Shown one piece after another: positions 8,064 through 16,275 of a stretch of 28,527 nucleotides of DNA (within the stretch, counting starts at the first letter, position 1; the number at the start of each line of letters is the position of its first letter). The notes under the pieces are model-generated. The model was not told the origin of the DNA and ran no database searches. It was given only the letters and a program-made list of their open reading frames with translations. Origin of the DNA: a virus; the IMG/VR virus record IMGVR_UViG_3300043548_000364, positions 1 to 28,527 of that record. The stretch is one strand, 5' to 3'. The translations under genes were made by a program, and so were the position numbers.

Positions 8064-10706
8064 ATGAAGTTGTTTAGCGAAAAGGTAAATCCAACCTTGA
8101 CTAACTCTTCTCTTAACATCTTAACAGTTGAAAATTTTCACGAAATTTTCTTCGATGTCTATGAGATTGAGCTTAACAAGAAAAAGTATCCAGTTGAAAA
8201 GATTTCTTCTTATAAAGGGAATCCGGTTGTTGCTGTGCCTGTATCCATAGGAGAAAATACAGTGGAATATCCATTTGTATTGATGAAGGGCGCACCTGAC
8301 GTAGTTTTTAACGAAAACAACACGGAACATCCACTTGATCTTCAAGAAGAATCACAAAAGATCGAGGTTGATACATTCGAGTCTCCAGATTTGGAATATG
8401 AAAGCCGGATAACTGAAGAAGCAAAAACTCAAATTTTAAATCAGATTGAATTTGCTAAAAAGCAAGCGATTGAAAATGCTGAGAAGATAAAGCTTCAGAA
8501 AATAAAAGAAGCTGATCTTGAAATAAAAGCAAAAAACAAGCTATTACAAGAAACTTTAAAATCCGCAAAACAACAACTTGTAGAAGAATTCATCACAATC
8601 AGCGAATCCATCAAAAAGGAATTGCTGGGTGGTGTCGATTCAAGATATTCGGAAATTTCCGATACCGTGGATAACAAGATCAAGTATCTTGCTGATAATT
8701 TATCAGAGTCCATCAACAGCGATTTCGAAAATTCCGAAAAACGTTTCGAGAAAAACATAAAAGAATTTGTCAAGTCCCTCCACAACACAACTGTGTTGCC
8801 TGAACTTAAAAAACAACTTCATGAAATTTCTGAAAGTATCGTTGACAAAATATCAAACATCGAAGCCAACTTGGATGAAAAGTTGACAGAGAAAGTTGAT
8901 TTAAGTGTTATAGAAGAGATAAGCTCAGAACTGAGCGCTATCCGAGATAGCAATCTTGAACTTAACAATAATATAAACAAAGGCGTTAATAGAGCACTTT
9001 CAAGAATCGGTAATGTAAACACAAAAATCGACGAGGTTTCTGAAAACCTGATAAAGCAAGTTGATGAAAAAATATCAACAACAGCTTCTGAGATCACTGA
9101 ATATTACAGCGAGAAATTAAAAGAACTTGAAGATCAGACATTTAATCTGAATGAGACTTCTAGAAAATATGTAATCGATCTGGTTGAAGAATCTCGAAAC
9201 GCATTGGTTTCCGAAATCAGAAAAATTCAAAAAGAAGCACCTGTTGAACTTGTCATTGAATCATCTGGCAAGAAACAAGTTAAGAGTCTGGATGTCATTG
9301 AAAAAGACATCAATAAAAAAATCGCAGACAAGATAGCGGATGAAGTTGTAAAACTTAGAAAATACGTAGCTGTTTATTCAAGTGGTGGTGGTTCTGTTGC
9401 TCAACAATTCGCCAACGGTGGTGTGATGAATGGTAATCTAACTATCGTTGGTACTATCTCTGCTTCTCAATATCTAGGACTATCTGCTGGTGGAGGTGGT
9501 GGTGGAGTATCTGGTGATTATCTACCACTAAGCGGTGGAACGATAACTGGAAGCTTAAGTGTTTTTGATGGATTATCTGCCAATAGTTTAAATTTAACTA
9601 ATGGTATCAATATTTCCAATACCAGTGGTGGTATTACAATTGATGGTATCACAAATGCATTTGGTGCTCAGAATCAATTCAACTCTCAAATCAGGTCATC
9701 TGCTGGTGTAGCAATGGTCTTCCGTAATGTTGATGTTGTTTGTGAAAGAGAAACATTTTATGTAGGTGGATTAGATGGTTCTGGCACTGTTTATGGTAAT
9801 ATTAGCGGTGGTAGTGGCAGATTCGGAACACTTACAGTTAGTGGGCCGATATCCGCTGACAGCTCATCTGGTACAGCACACGAAATAGTCGGCAATATTA
9901 ATTTAACTGGAACTGGTAGTAATCAGTTTAATGCTACATATGCCAACACTATCACTTTAAATGGTAATTCTGGTATAAATTTAAACACAACTTCTGGAAG
10001 CATTAATCTCAGTAGTGGGTCTGGTGTAGATATAAGTTCAGCATCAGGTTTTATTAACTTGCCAGAGTTAATTAAAATAGGTGGAACGTCAGCAAGTTTC
10101 CCATCTATTAAAAGAAATGGATCAGGAATTGATATCAGAGATGCTGCTGATACAAGTTTTACTGATCTAAAAGCTGCTAATATAACAGCTTCTAGTACAT
10201 TATCGGCTAGTAGCGTCATAATAACAGGTGGAACGGCTGGGTTATCGGCTACTAGAGACTCAATTAGACAAAAATCTACAGTATCAACTGATCTTTCTGC
10301 TACAAGCACAACATTCATTTCTACAGGTTTGAGTGTTTCTCTAATCGGTGGCTTGGACTACTTAATACGAGGAATGTTTGATCTCGATTCGACTACTAAT
10401 TCATTTGGATCTAAATTACAACTAAGTATGTCACAGCCTGTTGATACTTTACAAGCAAGCGGGACTAATCTTGGAATACAGTATAATGCAGCGGCAGCAC
10501 CAGCATCTGTGAACTTATTAACCACAACTAGAAGTGATTTTTACATTAATGCTACGGCTAACAGCTACCGACGTGTCAATATTGATATTAGAGTTAGGCT
10601 TACAGCGACTGGTACTGTATCAGTAAGCTTCGGTCAACAAGCAACAGGCGGTACACCAGCTACAGTTCTTAGAGCAGGATCATTCTTAACAGCAGAATTA
10701 ATTTAA
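8064..10706 (+). CDS. Coiled-coil virion fibre protein
   Basis: The 880-residue product starts at the ATG behind the late box. An upstream in-frame ATG (7983) would overlap gp4 by 55 nt and is less likely. Residues 1-100 form a compact domain (KGNPVVAVPVSIGENTVEYP). Residues about 110-450 are long amphipathic helices rich in Glu, Lys and Ser without Pro, which look like a trimeric coiled coil. A glycine run (AGGGGGGVSGDYLPLSGGT) follows. The phrase 'YLPLSGGTITGSL' is common in phage tail-fibre shafts. The rest is low in charge, rich in Ser, Thr, Asn and Gly, with repeated 'G-x-I-N-L-(N/S)-T-xSG' beta repeats, ending in a beta-rich tip. It may be a head fibre, whisker or tail fibre. Its place between neck and prohead protease genes favours the head or neck. 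No enzymatic motif is seen. Confidence 0.7.
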   Translation: MKLFSEKVNPTLTNSSLNILTVENFHEIFFDVYEIELNKKKYPVEKISSYKGNPVVAVPVSIGENTVEYPFVLMKGAPDVVFNENNTEHPLDLQEESQKIEVDTFESPDLEYESRITEEAKTQILNQIEFAKKQAIENAEKIKLQKIKEADLEIKAKNKLLQETLKSAKQQLVEEFITISESIKKELLGGVDSRYSEISDTVDNKIKYLADNLSESINSDFENSEKRFEKNIKEFVKSLHNTTVLPELKKQLHEISESIVDKISNIEANLDEKLTEKVDLSVIEEISSELSAIRDSNLELNNNINKGVNRALSRIGNVNTKIDEVSENLIKQVDEKISTTASEITEYYSEKLKELEDQTFNLNETSRKYVIDLVEESRNALVSEIRKIQKEAPVELVIESSGKKQVKSLDVIEKDINKKIADKIADEVVKLRKYVAVYSSGGGSVAQQFANGGVMNGNLTIVGTISASQYLGLSAGGGGGGVSGDYLPLSGGTITGSLSVFDGLSANSLNLTNGINISNTSGGITIDGITNAFGAQNQFNSQIRSSAGVAMVFRNVDVVCERETFYVGGLDGSGTVYGNISGGSGRFGTLTVSGPISADSSSGTAHEIVGNINLTGTGSNQFNATYANTITLNGNSGINLNTTSGSINLSSGSGVDISSASGFINLPELIKIGGTSASFPSIKRNGSGIDIRDAADTSFTDLKAANITASSTLSASSVIITGGTAGLSATRDSIRQKSTVSTDLSATSTTFISTGLSVSLIGGLDYLIRGMFDLDSTTNSFGSKLQLSMSQPVDTLQASGTNLGIQYNAAAAPASVNLLTTTRSDFYINATANSYRRVNIDIRVRLTATGTVSVSFGQQATGGTPATVLRAGSFLTAELI

Positions 10707-10709
10707 ATT

Positions 10710-11066
10710 ATGACAATAACCAATCCAACTCCAATCGTAATCCCACCAACTCCACAGCAAGAGTTTCCACATCTATGGATCTCAGACATAGTTGTACATG
10801 CTCCAACTGTAGATAAAGGGTTTATCCACATTGAAACAAAACCTTATAATCAAGAAACAAAAGCAATCGGAACCGATGCTTTCCGTTCAATTATCAGAAC
10901 TGATGATCTCTGGGCTGCTGTTAATGAGGTTCCAGAAGTAGCACAAGCTATGTTTGCTATCTTCCAAGCTGTTGATCCATTGAGAGCATGGTTAGAAAGT
11001 AAGAAGCCAGTTATTCAACCTACTCCAGATCCTGTAGTGGAGCCAGATCCAGAAGTATCTGAATAA
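10710..11066 (+). CDS. Small protein following the fibre gene, 118 aa
   Basis: It starts 3 nt after the fibre stop, so it is likely co-translated. Layout: a Pro/Thr-rich start (TNPTPIVIPPTPQQE), a beta domain (LWISDIVVHAPTVDKGFIHIETKPYN), a helix (SIIRTDDLWAAVNEVPEVAQAMFAIFQAV), and a Pro/acid tail. Many phages place a similar small protein beside fibre or appendage genes, with a 'P-Y-(D/N)-xx-T' turn and a 'L-xx-xx-PE-xAxAxxAI' helix. It could be a minor virion protein or an assembly helper. No family name is given with confidence. Confidence 0.6.
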   Translation: MTITNPTPIVIPPTPQQEFPHLWISDIVVHAPTVDKGFIHIETKPYNQETKAIGTDAFRSIIRTDDLWAAVNEVPEVAQAMFAIFQAVDPLRAWLESKKPVIQPTPDPVVEPDPEVSE

Positions 11067-11079
11067 ATTTATAATGAGC

Positions 11080-11088
11080 TTAAATATA
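11080..11088 (+). promoter_or_regulatory. Additional late-type box upstream of gp21
   Basis: TTAAATATA lies 44 nt before the gp21 start. An ATG 7 nt upstream of the box opens a 17-codon ORF (11073-11126). The box may be a second promoter giving a leadered gp21 transcript. Confidence 0.35.
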
Positions 11089-11119
11089 AACTTTCCATTG
11101 AAAGTTGCCATACACAACA

Positions 11120-11126
11120 TTAAATA
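11120..11126 (+). promoter_or_regulatory. Late-promoter-like box for gp21 gene
   Basis: TTAAATA followed by AATAC, then the ATG at 11132, a 5-nt gap. The box decides the start codon over an in-frame ATG at 11105 that would place the promoter inside the gene. Confidence 0.6.
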
Positions 11127-11131
11127 AATAC

Positions 11132-11800
11132 ATGTCATTAAAACTGCGATTAATCTCAGAAAACCCGGATGTTCTGGAAAGATTTGAAATCATTGAAGAA
11201 CAAGATAACTTAAAAAAAGGAAACTCTCTTTATGTAAAGGGTCCATTTATAGGATGTAATCAAATCAATAAAAATAAAAGACTTTACAATCTTGATGATA
11301 CAAGATCTGAAGTTAATCGCTACATCGAAGAGATGGTCGTTCCGGGAAGAGCCATGGGAGAACTGAATCACCCAAGCAGTGGCGAAGTCAATCTTGAGAG
11401 AGCTTGTCACTTGGTCACGGAACTCAGGGAGGAAGGCGATACATTCTACGGTAAATCTAAAGTGTTGTCAACCCCGCTTGGACAATTGCTGAGATCATTG
11501 ATCAATGACGGTGTTAAAGTTGGCATGTCCACAAGAGCCTTGGGAAGTCTTCATGAAGAAGCAACACATAATGTTGTAAAAAACATGAGACTGATCGCAA
11601 TTGACGCAGTTGCAGATCCATCATTCCCTAAAGCATTTGTTAATGGAATTTTGGAATCAAAACAGTGGGTGGTTACATCTGATGGACACTACGAAGAAAT
11701 TTATGAAAATTTTGAAAACAGTGTCTCCAAACTTCCAAGAAAAGACATGGATGGCTATCTAAAAGAACAAATTATGAAATTTATCAACGCCTTGAGATAA
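11132..11800 (+). CDS. 21: Prohead core maturation protease, gp21-like
   Basis: A serine protease of the T4 gp21 / U9 family. It has the N-terminal KLRLISEN, YVKGPFIGCNQINKNKRLY, GELNHP with catalytic His80, and GVKVGMSTRALGS with catalytic Ser133. The His-to-Ser spacing of 53 is close to T4 gp21. Inside the prohead it cleaves scaffold, core proteins and the capsid protein N-terminus after Glu, and then itself. The start at 11132 gives the family's usual beginning (M-x-LKLRLI). The open frame reaches back to 11105, but those nine residues overlap the promoter box. It precedes the core protein, scaffold and capsid in the same order as in T4. Confidence 0.88.
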   Translation: MSLKLRLISENPDVLERFEIIEEQDNLKKGNSLYVKGPFIGCNQINKNKRLYNLDDTRSEVNRYIEEMVVPGRAMGELNHPSSGEVNLERACHLVTELREEGDTFYGKSKVLSTPLGQLLRSLINDGVKVGMSTRALGSLHEEATHNVVKNMRLIAIDAVADPSFPKAFVNGILESKQWVVTSDGHYEEIYENFENSVSKLPRKDMDGYLKEQIMKFINALR

Positions 11801-11803
11801 ATA
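11798..11803 (+). promoter_or_regulatory. Late-promoter-like box for core protein gene
   Basis: GATAAATA overlaps the gp21 stop codon, and TAAATA ends 5 nt before the ATG at 11809. Confidence 0.55.
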
Positions 11804-11808
11804 AAAGT

Positions 11809-12261
11809 ATGCCATCAAAGAGTCCAAAACAAGCTCGTTTCTTCGGTGCCGTAATGGCCGCAGAAAAAGGAGATAAAAAAGCATCGAAAGCTGCTAAAAA
11901 AGTATCTAAGGAAATGTCTGAAAAGGAAATTAAAAAATTCCTAAAGGTGAAAGGTGAGGAAGACGCCGAATCAGTTGCCAAGAAAGTTAAAAAGACTGGT
12001 AAGGTTGAATTGGCAAAAGAAGCTCCCAAATCACGTAAGAAAACAGCACCTCCAACACAGGTTCAAAAAAGCAAAAAAGGTAAGGGATCTTTCACAAGAA
12101 AATCAAAGAATTCGAAAACAATTGAAGAATCTTCAATATCGTTATTCATTGATAGTATTTTAGAGAAAAATTACGACGACGCGAGTAAATACTTAACAAG
12201 CATTCTTAATTCAAAACTTCAAGCAAGAATTGAAAAGGAATTAGCAAACCCTTTATTTTAA
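11809..12261 (+). CDS. Fusion of a DUF3008-like domain and a prohead core domain
   Basis: Two parts can be seen in 150 residues. Residues 1-55 (MPSKSPKQARFFGAVMAAEKG, then a Lys/Ala helix and 'MSEKEIKKFLKVKG') match the small DUF3008 family, typically 'MPAKS-xx-QQRFMGMV-xA-xx-KG', common in phages of this type. Residues 55-105 are a very basic linker (KSRKKTAPP, KSKKGKGS). Residues 108-150 (SISLFIDSILEKNYDDASKYLTSILNSKLQARIEKEL) resemble the C-terminal segment of T4-type prohead core proteins (gp67/gp68 group), 'KNY-xx-A-xx-YL-xx-xx-xK-xx-RI'. It sits between gp21 and gp22, where T4-like phages keep core proteins. It probably helps form the internal core and is cut by gp21. Confidence 0.68.
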   Translation: MPSKSPKQARFFGAVMAAEKGDKKASKAAKKVSKEMSEKEIKKFLKVKGEEDAESVAKKVKKTGKVELAKEAPKSRKKTAPPTQVQKSKKGKGSFTRKSKNSKTIEESSISLFIDSILEKNYDDASKYLTSILNSKLQARIEKELANPLF

Positions 12262-12264
12262 CAC

Positions 12265-13140
12265 ATGAAAATCAAAGATCTACTAAACAAAGACGCGGTT
12301 GAAGTTTTTAGCGAATCTTCTCTGGATGCAATCCAAGAAGCTTTCGATAAAAAAGTCGAACTTGCAACCGAAGCTGCCTTAGTTGCACAAGATGAACTGT
12401 ATGCTGAAAAGTTAGACAAGCTCATCAAAACAATTGATAAGGATCACACCGCAAAGATGAAAAAAATCGTCGAAGCTGTTGATCAAGACAGAGCGCAGAA
12501 ACTGTTAAAGGTTGTCAAGAAGTATGAAAGAATGGTAAACGAAGATGCTGCTGTTTACAAGAAACAATTAGTCGGTGCTGTTAGTGCATATCTCGACGAG
12601 TTTCTTGAAGAAAGCATCTCAACTGAAGATCTGGCAACTGCTGTTAAAAACAAGTCCGCTATGGGTGTGTTATCAAAACTTCGCAATGTGCTTTCAGTTG
12701 GCTCCGTTATGATGAACGAGTCCATTCAAGAAGCAGTTCTCGATGGTAAATCACAAATCACATCTCTTCAATCTGAAAACGAAAATCTCAAGAAGCAAAT
12801 CGAACAACTCAAAGAGAGCTATGACAACGTTCGCGTTAACGCTCTAATTGAAGAAAAGATTTCATCAATGGATGATTCCAAGAAGTCCTTCATCAGAAAG
12901 ACTCTCAAAGACAAATCATTCGAATTCATCAAGGAGAACTTTGATTATGTTTCCCGCTTATTCGATAAGAAAGAAAAGGAAAAAATCAAAAATATCACAG
13001 AAGATGCGAAGAAAAAGAGCGCTAATGTAGATTTTATTCCAAAAACAGAAAAAATTCTAACCGAAAGCCTAAATACAAACAGCGCATCTAGTGGTGATAT
13101 CTACCTAGATGAACTAACAAAGGTTTTTGGAACCCGATAA
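12265..13140 (+). CDS. 22: Prohead scaffold core protein, gp22-like
   Basis: A 291-residue, almost entirely helical protein rich in Lys, Glu, Asp and Ala. It has a first helix of 'LLNKDAVEVFSESSLDAIQEAF', a middle part with AVSAYLDEFLEESI, a coiled coil (ITSLQSENENLKKQIEQLKE at about 170-190) and a C-terminal 'FIPKTEKILTES'. The order of gp21, core, this gene and gp23 is the T4 order for scaffold gp22, which fills the prohead and is degraded by gp21. It starts 3 nt after the core protein stop and has no late box, so it should be co-transcribed with its neighbour. Confidence 0.82.
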   Translation: MKIKDLLNKDAVEVFSESSLDAIQEAFDKKVELATEAALVAQDELYAEKLDKLIKTIDKDHTAKMKKIVEAVDQDRAQKLLKVVKKYERMVNEDAAVYKKQLVGAVSAYLDEFLEESISTEDLATAVKNKSAMGVLSKLRNVLSVGSVMMNESIQEAVLDGKSQITSLQSENENLKKQIEQLKESYDNVRVNALIEEKISSMDDSKKSFIRKTLKDKSFEFIKENFDYVSRLFDKKEKEKIKNITEDAKKKSANVDFIPKTEKILTESLNTNSASSGDIYLDELTKVFGTR

Positions 13141-13158
13141 TTTTCCACCAAGAACAAT

Positions 13159-13173
13159 GAGGTCTACATGACC
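13159..13173 (+). other. Hairpin in capsid gene leader
   Basis: AGGTC-TACAT-GACCT forms a perfect 5-bp stem 28 nt before the capsid ATG. The 61-nt gap between scaffold and capsid has no TAAATA box, so this is one of the few virion genes here with an untranslated leader. Confidence 0.35.
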
Positions 13174-13201
13174 TGAATTAGAAACAGAGAATACGTCACA
13201 T

Positions 13202-14656
13202 ATGAATAAACCAAACTCACAAGTCAATGAAAGCAGAACAGACGCTCTTGTAAGAAAGTGGTCAAAGGTTCTTGATTACAGCAGCAATGCTGTTCCAGAA
13301 ATCCGCGACGAGCACACTTACAGAACAACTGCTATGCTGCTCGAAAACCAAGAGAAATGGTGTATGGAGTCTAATAATACTTCTGGTATCTTCGGCGCTA
13401 CTGGCGCTGGTGGTCCCGGTACTATTCCTAACTCAGATGGGTACGCCCAAGGAGATAGCAGACTTCCTAAAATCCTCATTCCTATGATCCGACGCACTTT
13501 CCCAGAGTTGCTTTCCAACGAACTCGTTGGTGTTCAGCCTATGGGTGGACCAGTTGGTCTTGCTTTCGCCCTTCGTTACGCTTATCAAAATGAGACCCTT
13601 GGTCCAGATGGCGTGGATGGCAGATCATTTTCAACTGCAAACCGTGCAAATGGTACAGCTTACCTGTCCGGCGCACAAGGCTTAAACGCTACCGAACTTG
13701 GTTATCAACTTCTTGACACACGTTTCACAGGTACTTCAGCAGGTGCGCTTTCCGGTCTAACCGGTGAGTGGCTCTTCGCTGATCAAGACCGTGGTGTTGC
13801 CGAACTTCTACAAAACTACGAACTGACAGGTAAAATCCCTCAGATCGAGATGAAGTTCGAAAAGACCGCAGTTGAAGCTGGAACTCGTAGACTTGCTACT
13901 CGCTGGTCTGTCGAGCTTGAGCAAGACCTGAAGAACATGCAAGGTATCGATATCGACGGCGAACTCACTAACGCAATGAGTTATGAGATCCAAGCCGAAA
14001 TCGACCGTGAAGTTGTCATTAGAATGATCCAGAGCGCCATGAACGGTGGTCTGGGCGCAGGTTACTCCATCTGGAGTCCTGTAAGTGCAGATGGTCGTTG
14101 GACTGCTGAGCGTAATATCACTTTCTACCAAAAGCTACTAATCGAGGCAGGTCGTATGGCCGCTCGTAACCGTAGAGGTGCTGCTAACTTCATCGTTGCA
14201 ACTCCTCGCGTTTGCACCATCCTCGAAATGCTTCCTGACTTCAAGACCTTTGAAATCACTGGAAACGTTTCAACCGCTGGTGTTGGTATCGCTAAGGTAG
14301 GTACAGTGGGAAGCCGCTTCACCGTTTATCGTGACACCAGAACAGAAGTTCAGAACAACACTCTCTATTCAACCAACTACAGCGGAAGAACTCCTTCCAC
14401 TGCCTCCTCAGTGGAGTATGCGTTGCTTGGATATAAAGGTTCTGAGTACTATGATACTGGTATCATCTACTGCCCATACATTCCGATCATGGTTCAAAGA
14501 ACAATTGGTCCGAACGATTTTGCACCCCGTGTTGGTCTCATGACTCGCTACGGAATTGTGAATAACATCTTCGGAGCAAATCTTTACTACCACCTGATCA
14601 TTGTTAAGAACCTTGGTGATGCGTTTACTCCCGGAACAGTCAGCACATATTTATAA
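13202..14656 (+). CDS. 23: Major capsid protein, gp23-like
   Basis: A 484-residue HK97-fold capsid protein of the T4 group. Diagnostic stretches include LIPMIRRTFPELLSNELVGVQPM, GPVGLAFALRYAY, KTAVEAGTRRLATRWSVELEQDL, a helix ending in 'AEIDREVVIRMIQ', NFIVATPRVCTILEM and PYIPIMVQRTI. It builds the prohead shell and expands after DNA entry. In T4 the first 65 residues are removed by gp21. Here glutamates at 48 (AMLLE) and 56 (WCME) lie in the comparable region and are candidate cut sites, by inference. It uses GC-richer, C-ending codons compared with neighbours (GGTATC, ACCGGT), as expected for a very highly expressed gene. A strong terminator follows. Confidence 0.95.
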   Translation: MNKPNSQVNESRTDALVRKWSKVLDYSSNAVPEIRDEHTYRTTAMLLENQEKWCMESNNTSGIFGATGAGGPGTIPNSDGYAQGDSRLPKILIPMIRRTFPELLSNELVGVQPMGGPVGLAFALRYAYQNETLGPDGVDGRSFSTANRANGTAYLSGAQGLNATELGYQLLDTRFTGTSAGALSGLTGEWLFADQDRGVAELLQNYELTGKIPQIEMKFEKTAVEAGTRRLATRWSVELEQDLKNMQGIDIDGELTNAMSYEIQAEIDREVVIRMIQSAMNGGLGAGYSIWSPVSADGRWTAERNITFYQKLLIEAGRMAARNRRGAANFIVATPRVCTILEMLPDFKTFEITGNVSTAGVGIAKVGTVGSRFTVYRDTRTEVQNNTLYSTNYSGRTPSTASSVEYALLGYKGSEYYDTGIIYCPYIPIMVQRTIGPNDFAPRVGLMTRYGIVNNIFGANLYYHLIIVKNLGDAFTPGTVSTYL

Positions 14657-14705
14657 CTCGTTATAAATAAGCTACTTACCGAAAGTAAAACAAAGAATCA
14701 AACCG

Positions 14706-14740
14706 AAACCGGAGGTGCCGAAGAACCTCCGGTTTCTTAT
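14706..14740 (+). terminator. Terminator after major capsid gene
   Basis: A perfect 11-bp stem, AAACCGGAGGT and ACCTCCGGTTT, has an 8-nt loop and is followed by CTTATTATTT. It lies 50 nt after the capsid stop and isolates capsid transcription from the homing endonuclease downstream. Confidence 0.8.
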
Positions 14741-14779
14741 TATTTAAAAATAAATACTTGATATTGGACCGACTGTACG

Positions 14780-14786
14780 TTAAATA
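14780..14786 (+). promoter_or_regulatory. Late-promoter-like box for Vsr-like endonuclease
   Basis: TTAAATA followed by TATAC, then the ATG at 14792, a 5-nt gap. Confidence 0.58.
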
Positions 14787-14791
14787 TATAC

Positions 14792-16255
14792 ATGGCATTA
14801 AAACTCACAACATCAGATGTAATCAAAAGATTCAAAGCGATACACGGCGATAGATATGATTATAGCGAATATGAATACAAAGGAACTAAACTAGATAAAA
14901 GCACTGTAATATGCAAAGAACATGGTAGATTTGAGATTAATAGAATGCATCATGAGAGAGGATGTGGATGCCCAACATGTTCGAATGTTCCAGCGGGGGG
15001 ACACAAGAGAAAAACCAAATCTGAATTTTTGAATAGTCTCGATCCATCTATTTTAAATTGCTACGATTTTTCAAAATTTGATTATAAAAATAACCACACT
15101 AAAAGCACTGTAGTGTGCAGTGTACACGGAGAGTTCTTGAAAAGTCCCAAGAAATTATTACTTAAACAGGGATGCCCTGTGTGCAGTGGAAAAGTTAAAT
15201 TGTCTAGCCAAGCATTGCAAATCGCACTTCCCAATTATGATTTCTCGAAATTTGATTATGTAAACAATAAAACTCCCGGTATTGTTATATGTCCCATCCA
15301 TGGCGAGTGGACTGCAAGAGCTGATAATTTGATACATGGTGAAACCAGATGCCCAGCATGTGCTGGAAGTTTGTCTAAAATAGAAGCTGATGTAAGGGAA
15401 TACGTGCAATCACTCGGGGTTGAATGCTTATTCAATAAGAAAAACATACTACCATCCAAATTGGAATTAGATATTTATATTCCAAAACATTCATTGGCGA
15501 TTGAATTGGATGGGTTATATACACACTCGGAAAACACAGGTAAAAAAACAAAAAATTATCATCTGTTGAAAACTACAGAGTGTGAGGAGTTGGGAATTCA
15601 ATTATTACACATTTTCGAAGACGAGTGGCGAAATAAGAATGATTTGTGTAAAAGCATAATTAGAAATAAACTCAAACTGAACACGCAGAAAGTATTTGCG
15701 AGAAAGTGCATCATTAAAGAATTGACAGTGGCTGAATGCTCGAAATTTTTTAATGAAAACCACATACAAGGATATGGAGTTTGCAAATATCGATACGGAC
15801 TTTTTTTCCAAGATGAATTACTGGCATCTCTTACAATATGCAAGAGCAGATTCGATAAATCAATAGAATATGAAATATCAAGGTTCGCTACAAAAATAGA
15901 CTGTAATGTCGTGGGAGGATTCAGTAAACTATTATCATTTTTTATAAAAACACAAAATCCGAAAAGTATCGTAACATACGCTGATAGAAGATATTCTAAT
16001 GGTGATGTGTATAGAAAATATGGAATGCTTGAAATGACCCCAACAGCACCTAGCTATACATATTTTAAAAAACGAGAGTGTAGGAGATTTTCTAGAATGC
16101 AGTTTCAAAAACATAAACTTGCAAGCAAACTTGAAAATTTTGATGAAAACATGAATGAGTGGGACAACATGTTGAATAATGGATACGATAGAATATGGGA
16201 TTGTGGTAATAGAAAATTCGTATGGTATAACAGACCCAGTTTCACTTTTCAATAA
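14792..16255 (+). CDS. Homing endonuclease: three zinc ribbons plus Vsr/EDxHD-like nuclease
   Basis: The 487-residue protein has three consecutive repeats (about 15-62, 85-137, 145-195). Each has 'YD(Y/F)S-x-(Y/F)-x-Y', 'V(I/V)C-xx-HG-x-(F/W)' and a closing CPxC. These are treble-clef zinc modules like those in DUF723-type phage endonucleases and probably bind DNA. Next comes a PD-(D/E)xK / Vsr-like core: SKIEADVREYVQSLG, LELDIYIPKHSLAIELDGLY (about 224-243), YHLLKT, and LLHIFEDEW (about 271-279), the EDxHD type known from I-Bth0305I. The last 190 residues (ARKCIIKELTVAECSKFF, then 'GFSKLLSFF' and 'YADRRYSNGDVY') form an extra domain often attached to such enzymes. It sits between the capsid terminator and a late box, a typical mobile-gene location beside a conserved gene. 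Confidence 0.8.
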   Translation: MALKLTTSDVIKRFKAIHGDRYDYSEYEYKGTKLDKSTVICKEHGRFEINRMHHERGCGCPTCSNVPAGGHKRKTKSEFLNSLDPSILNCYDFSKFDYKNNHTKSTVVCSVHGEFLKSPKKLLLKQGCPVCSGKVKLSSQALQIALPNYDFSKFDYVNNKTPGIVICPIHGEWTARADNLIHGETRCPACAGSLSKIEADVREYVQSLGVECLFNKKNILPSKLELDIYIPKHSLAIELDGLYTHSENTGKKTKNYHLLKTTECEELGIQLLHIFEDEWRNKNDLCKSIIRNKLKLNTQKVFARKCIIKELTVAECSKFFNENHIQGYGVCKYRYGLFFQDELLASLTICKSRFDKSIEYEISRFATKIDCNVVGGFSKLLSFFIKTQNPKSIVTYADRRYSNGDVYRKYGMLEMTPTAPSYTYFKKRECRRFSRMQFQKHKLASKLENFDENMNEWDNMLNNGYDRIWDCGNRKFVWYNRPSFTFQ

Positions 16256-16263
16256 CCATTAGA

Positions 16264-16270
16264 CTAAATA
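16264..16270 (+). promoter_or_regulatory. Late-promoter-like box
   Basis: CTAAATA ends 5 nt before the ATG at 16276. Confidence 0.58.
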
Positions 16271-16275
16271 CTAAC

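Noticed and set aside
8495-9097. - strand ORFs inside the coiled-coil fibre gene
   Set aside because: Repetitive Ser/Phe sequence typical of the reverse of Glu/Lys-rich coiled-coil codons.
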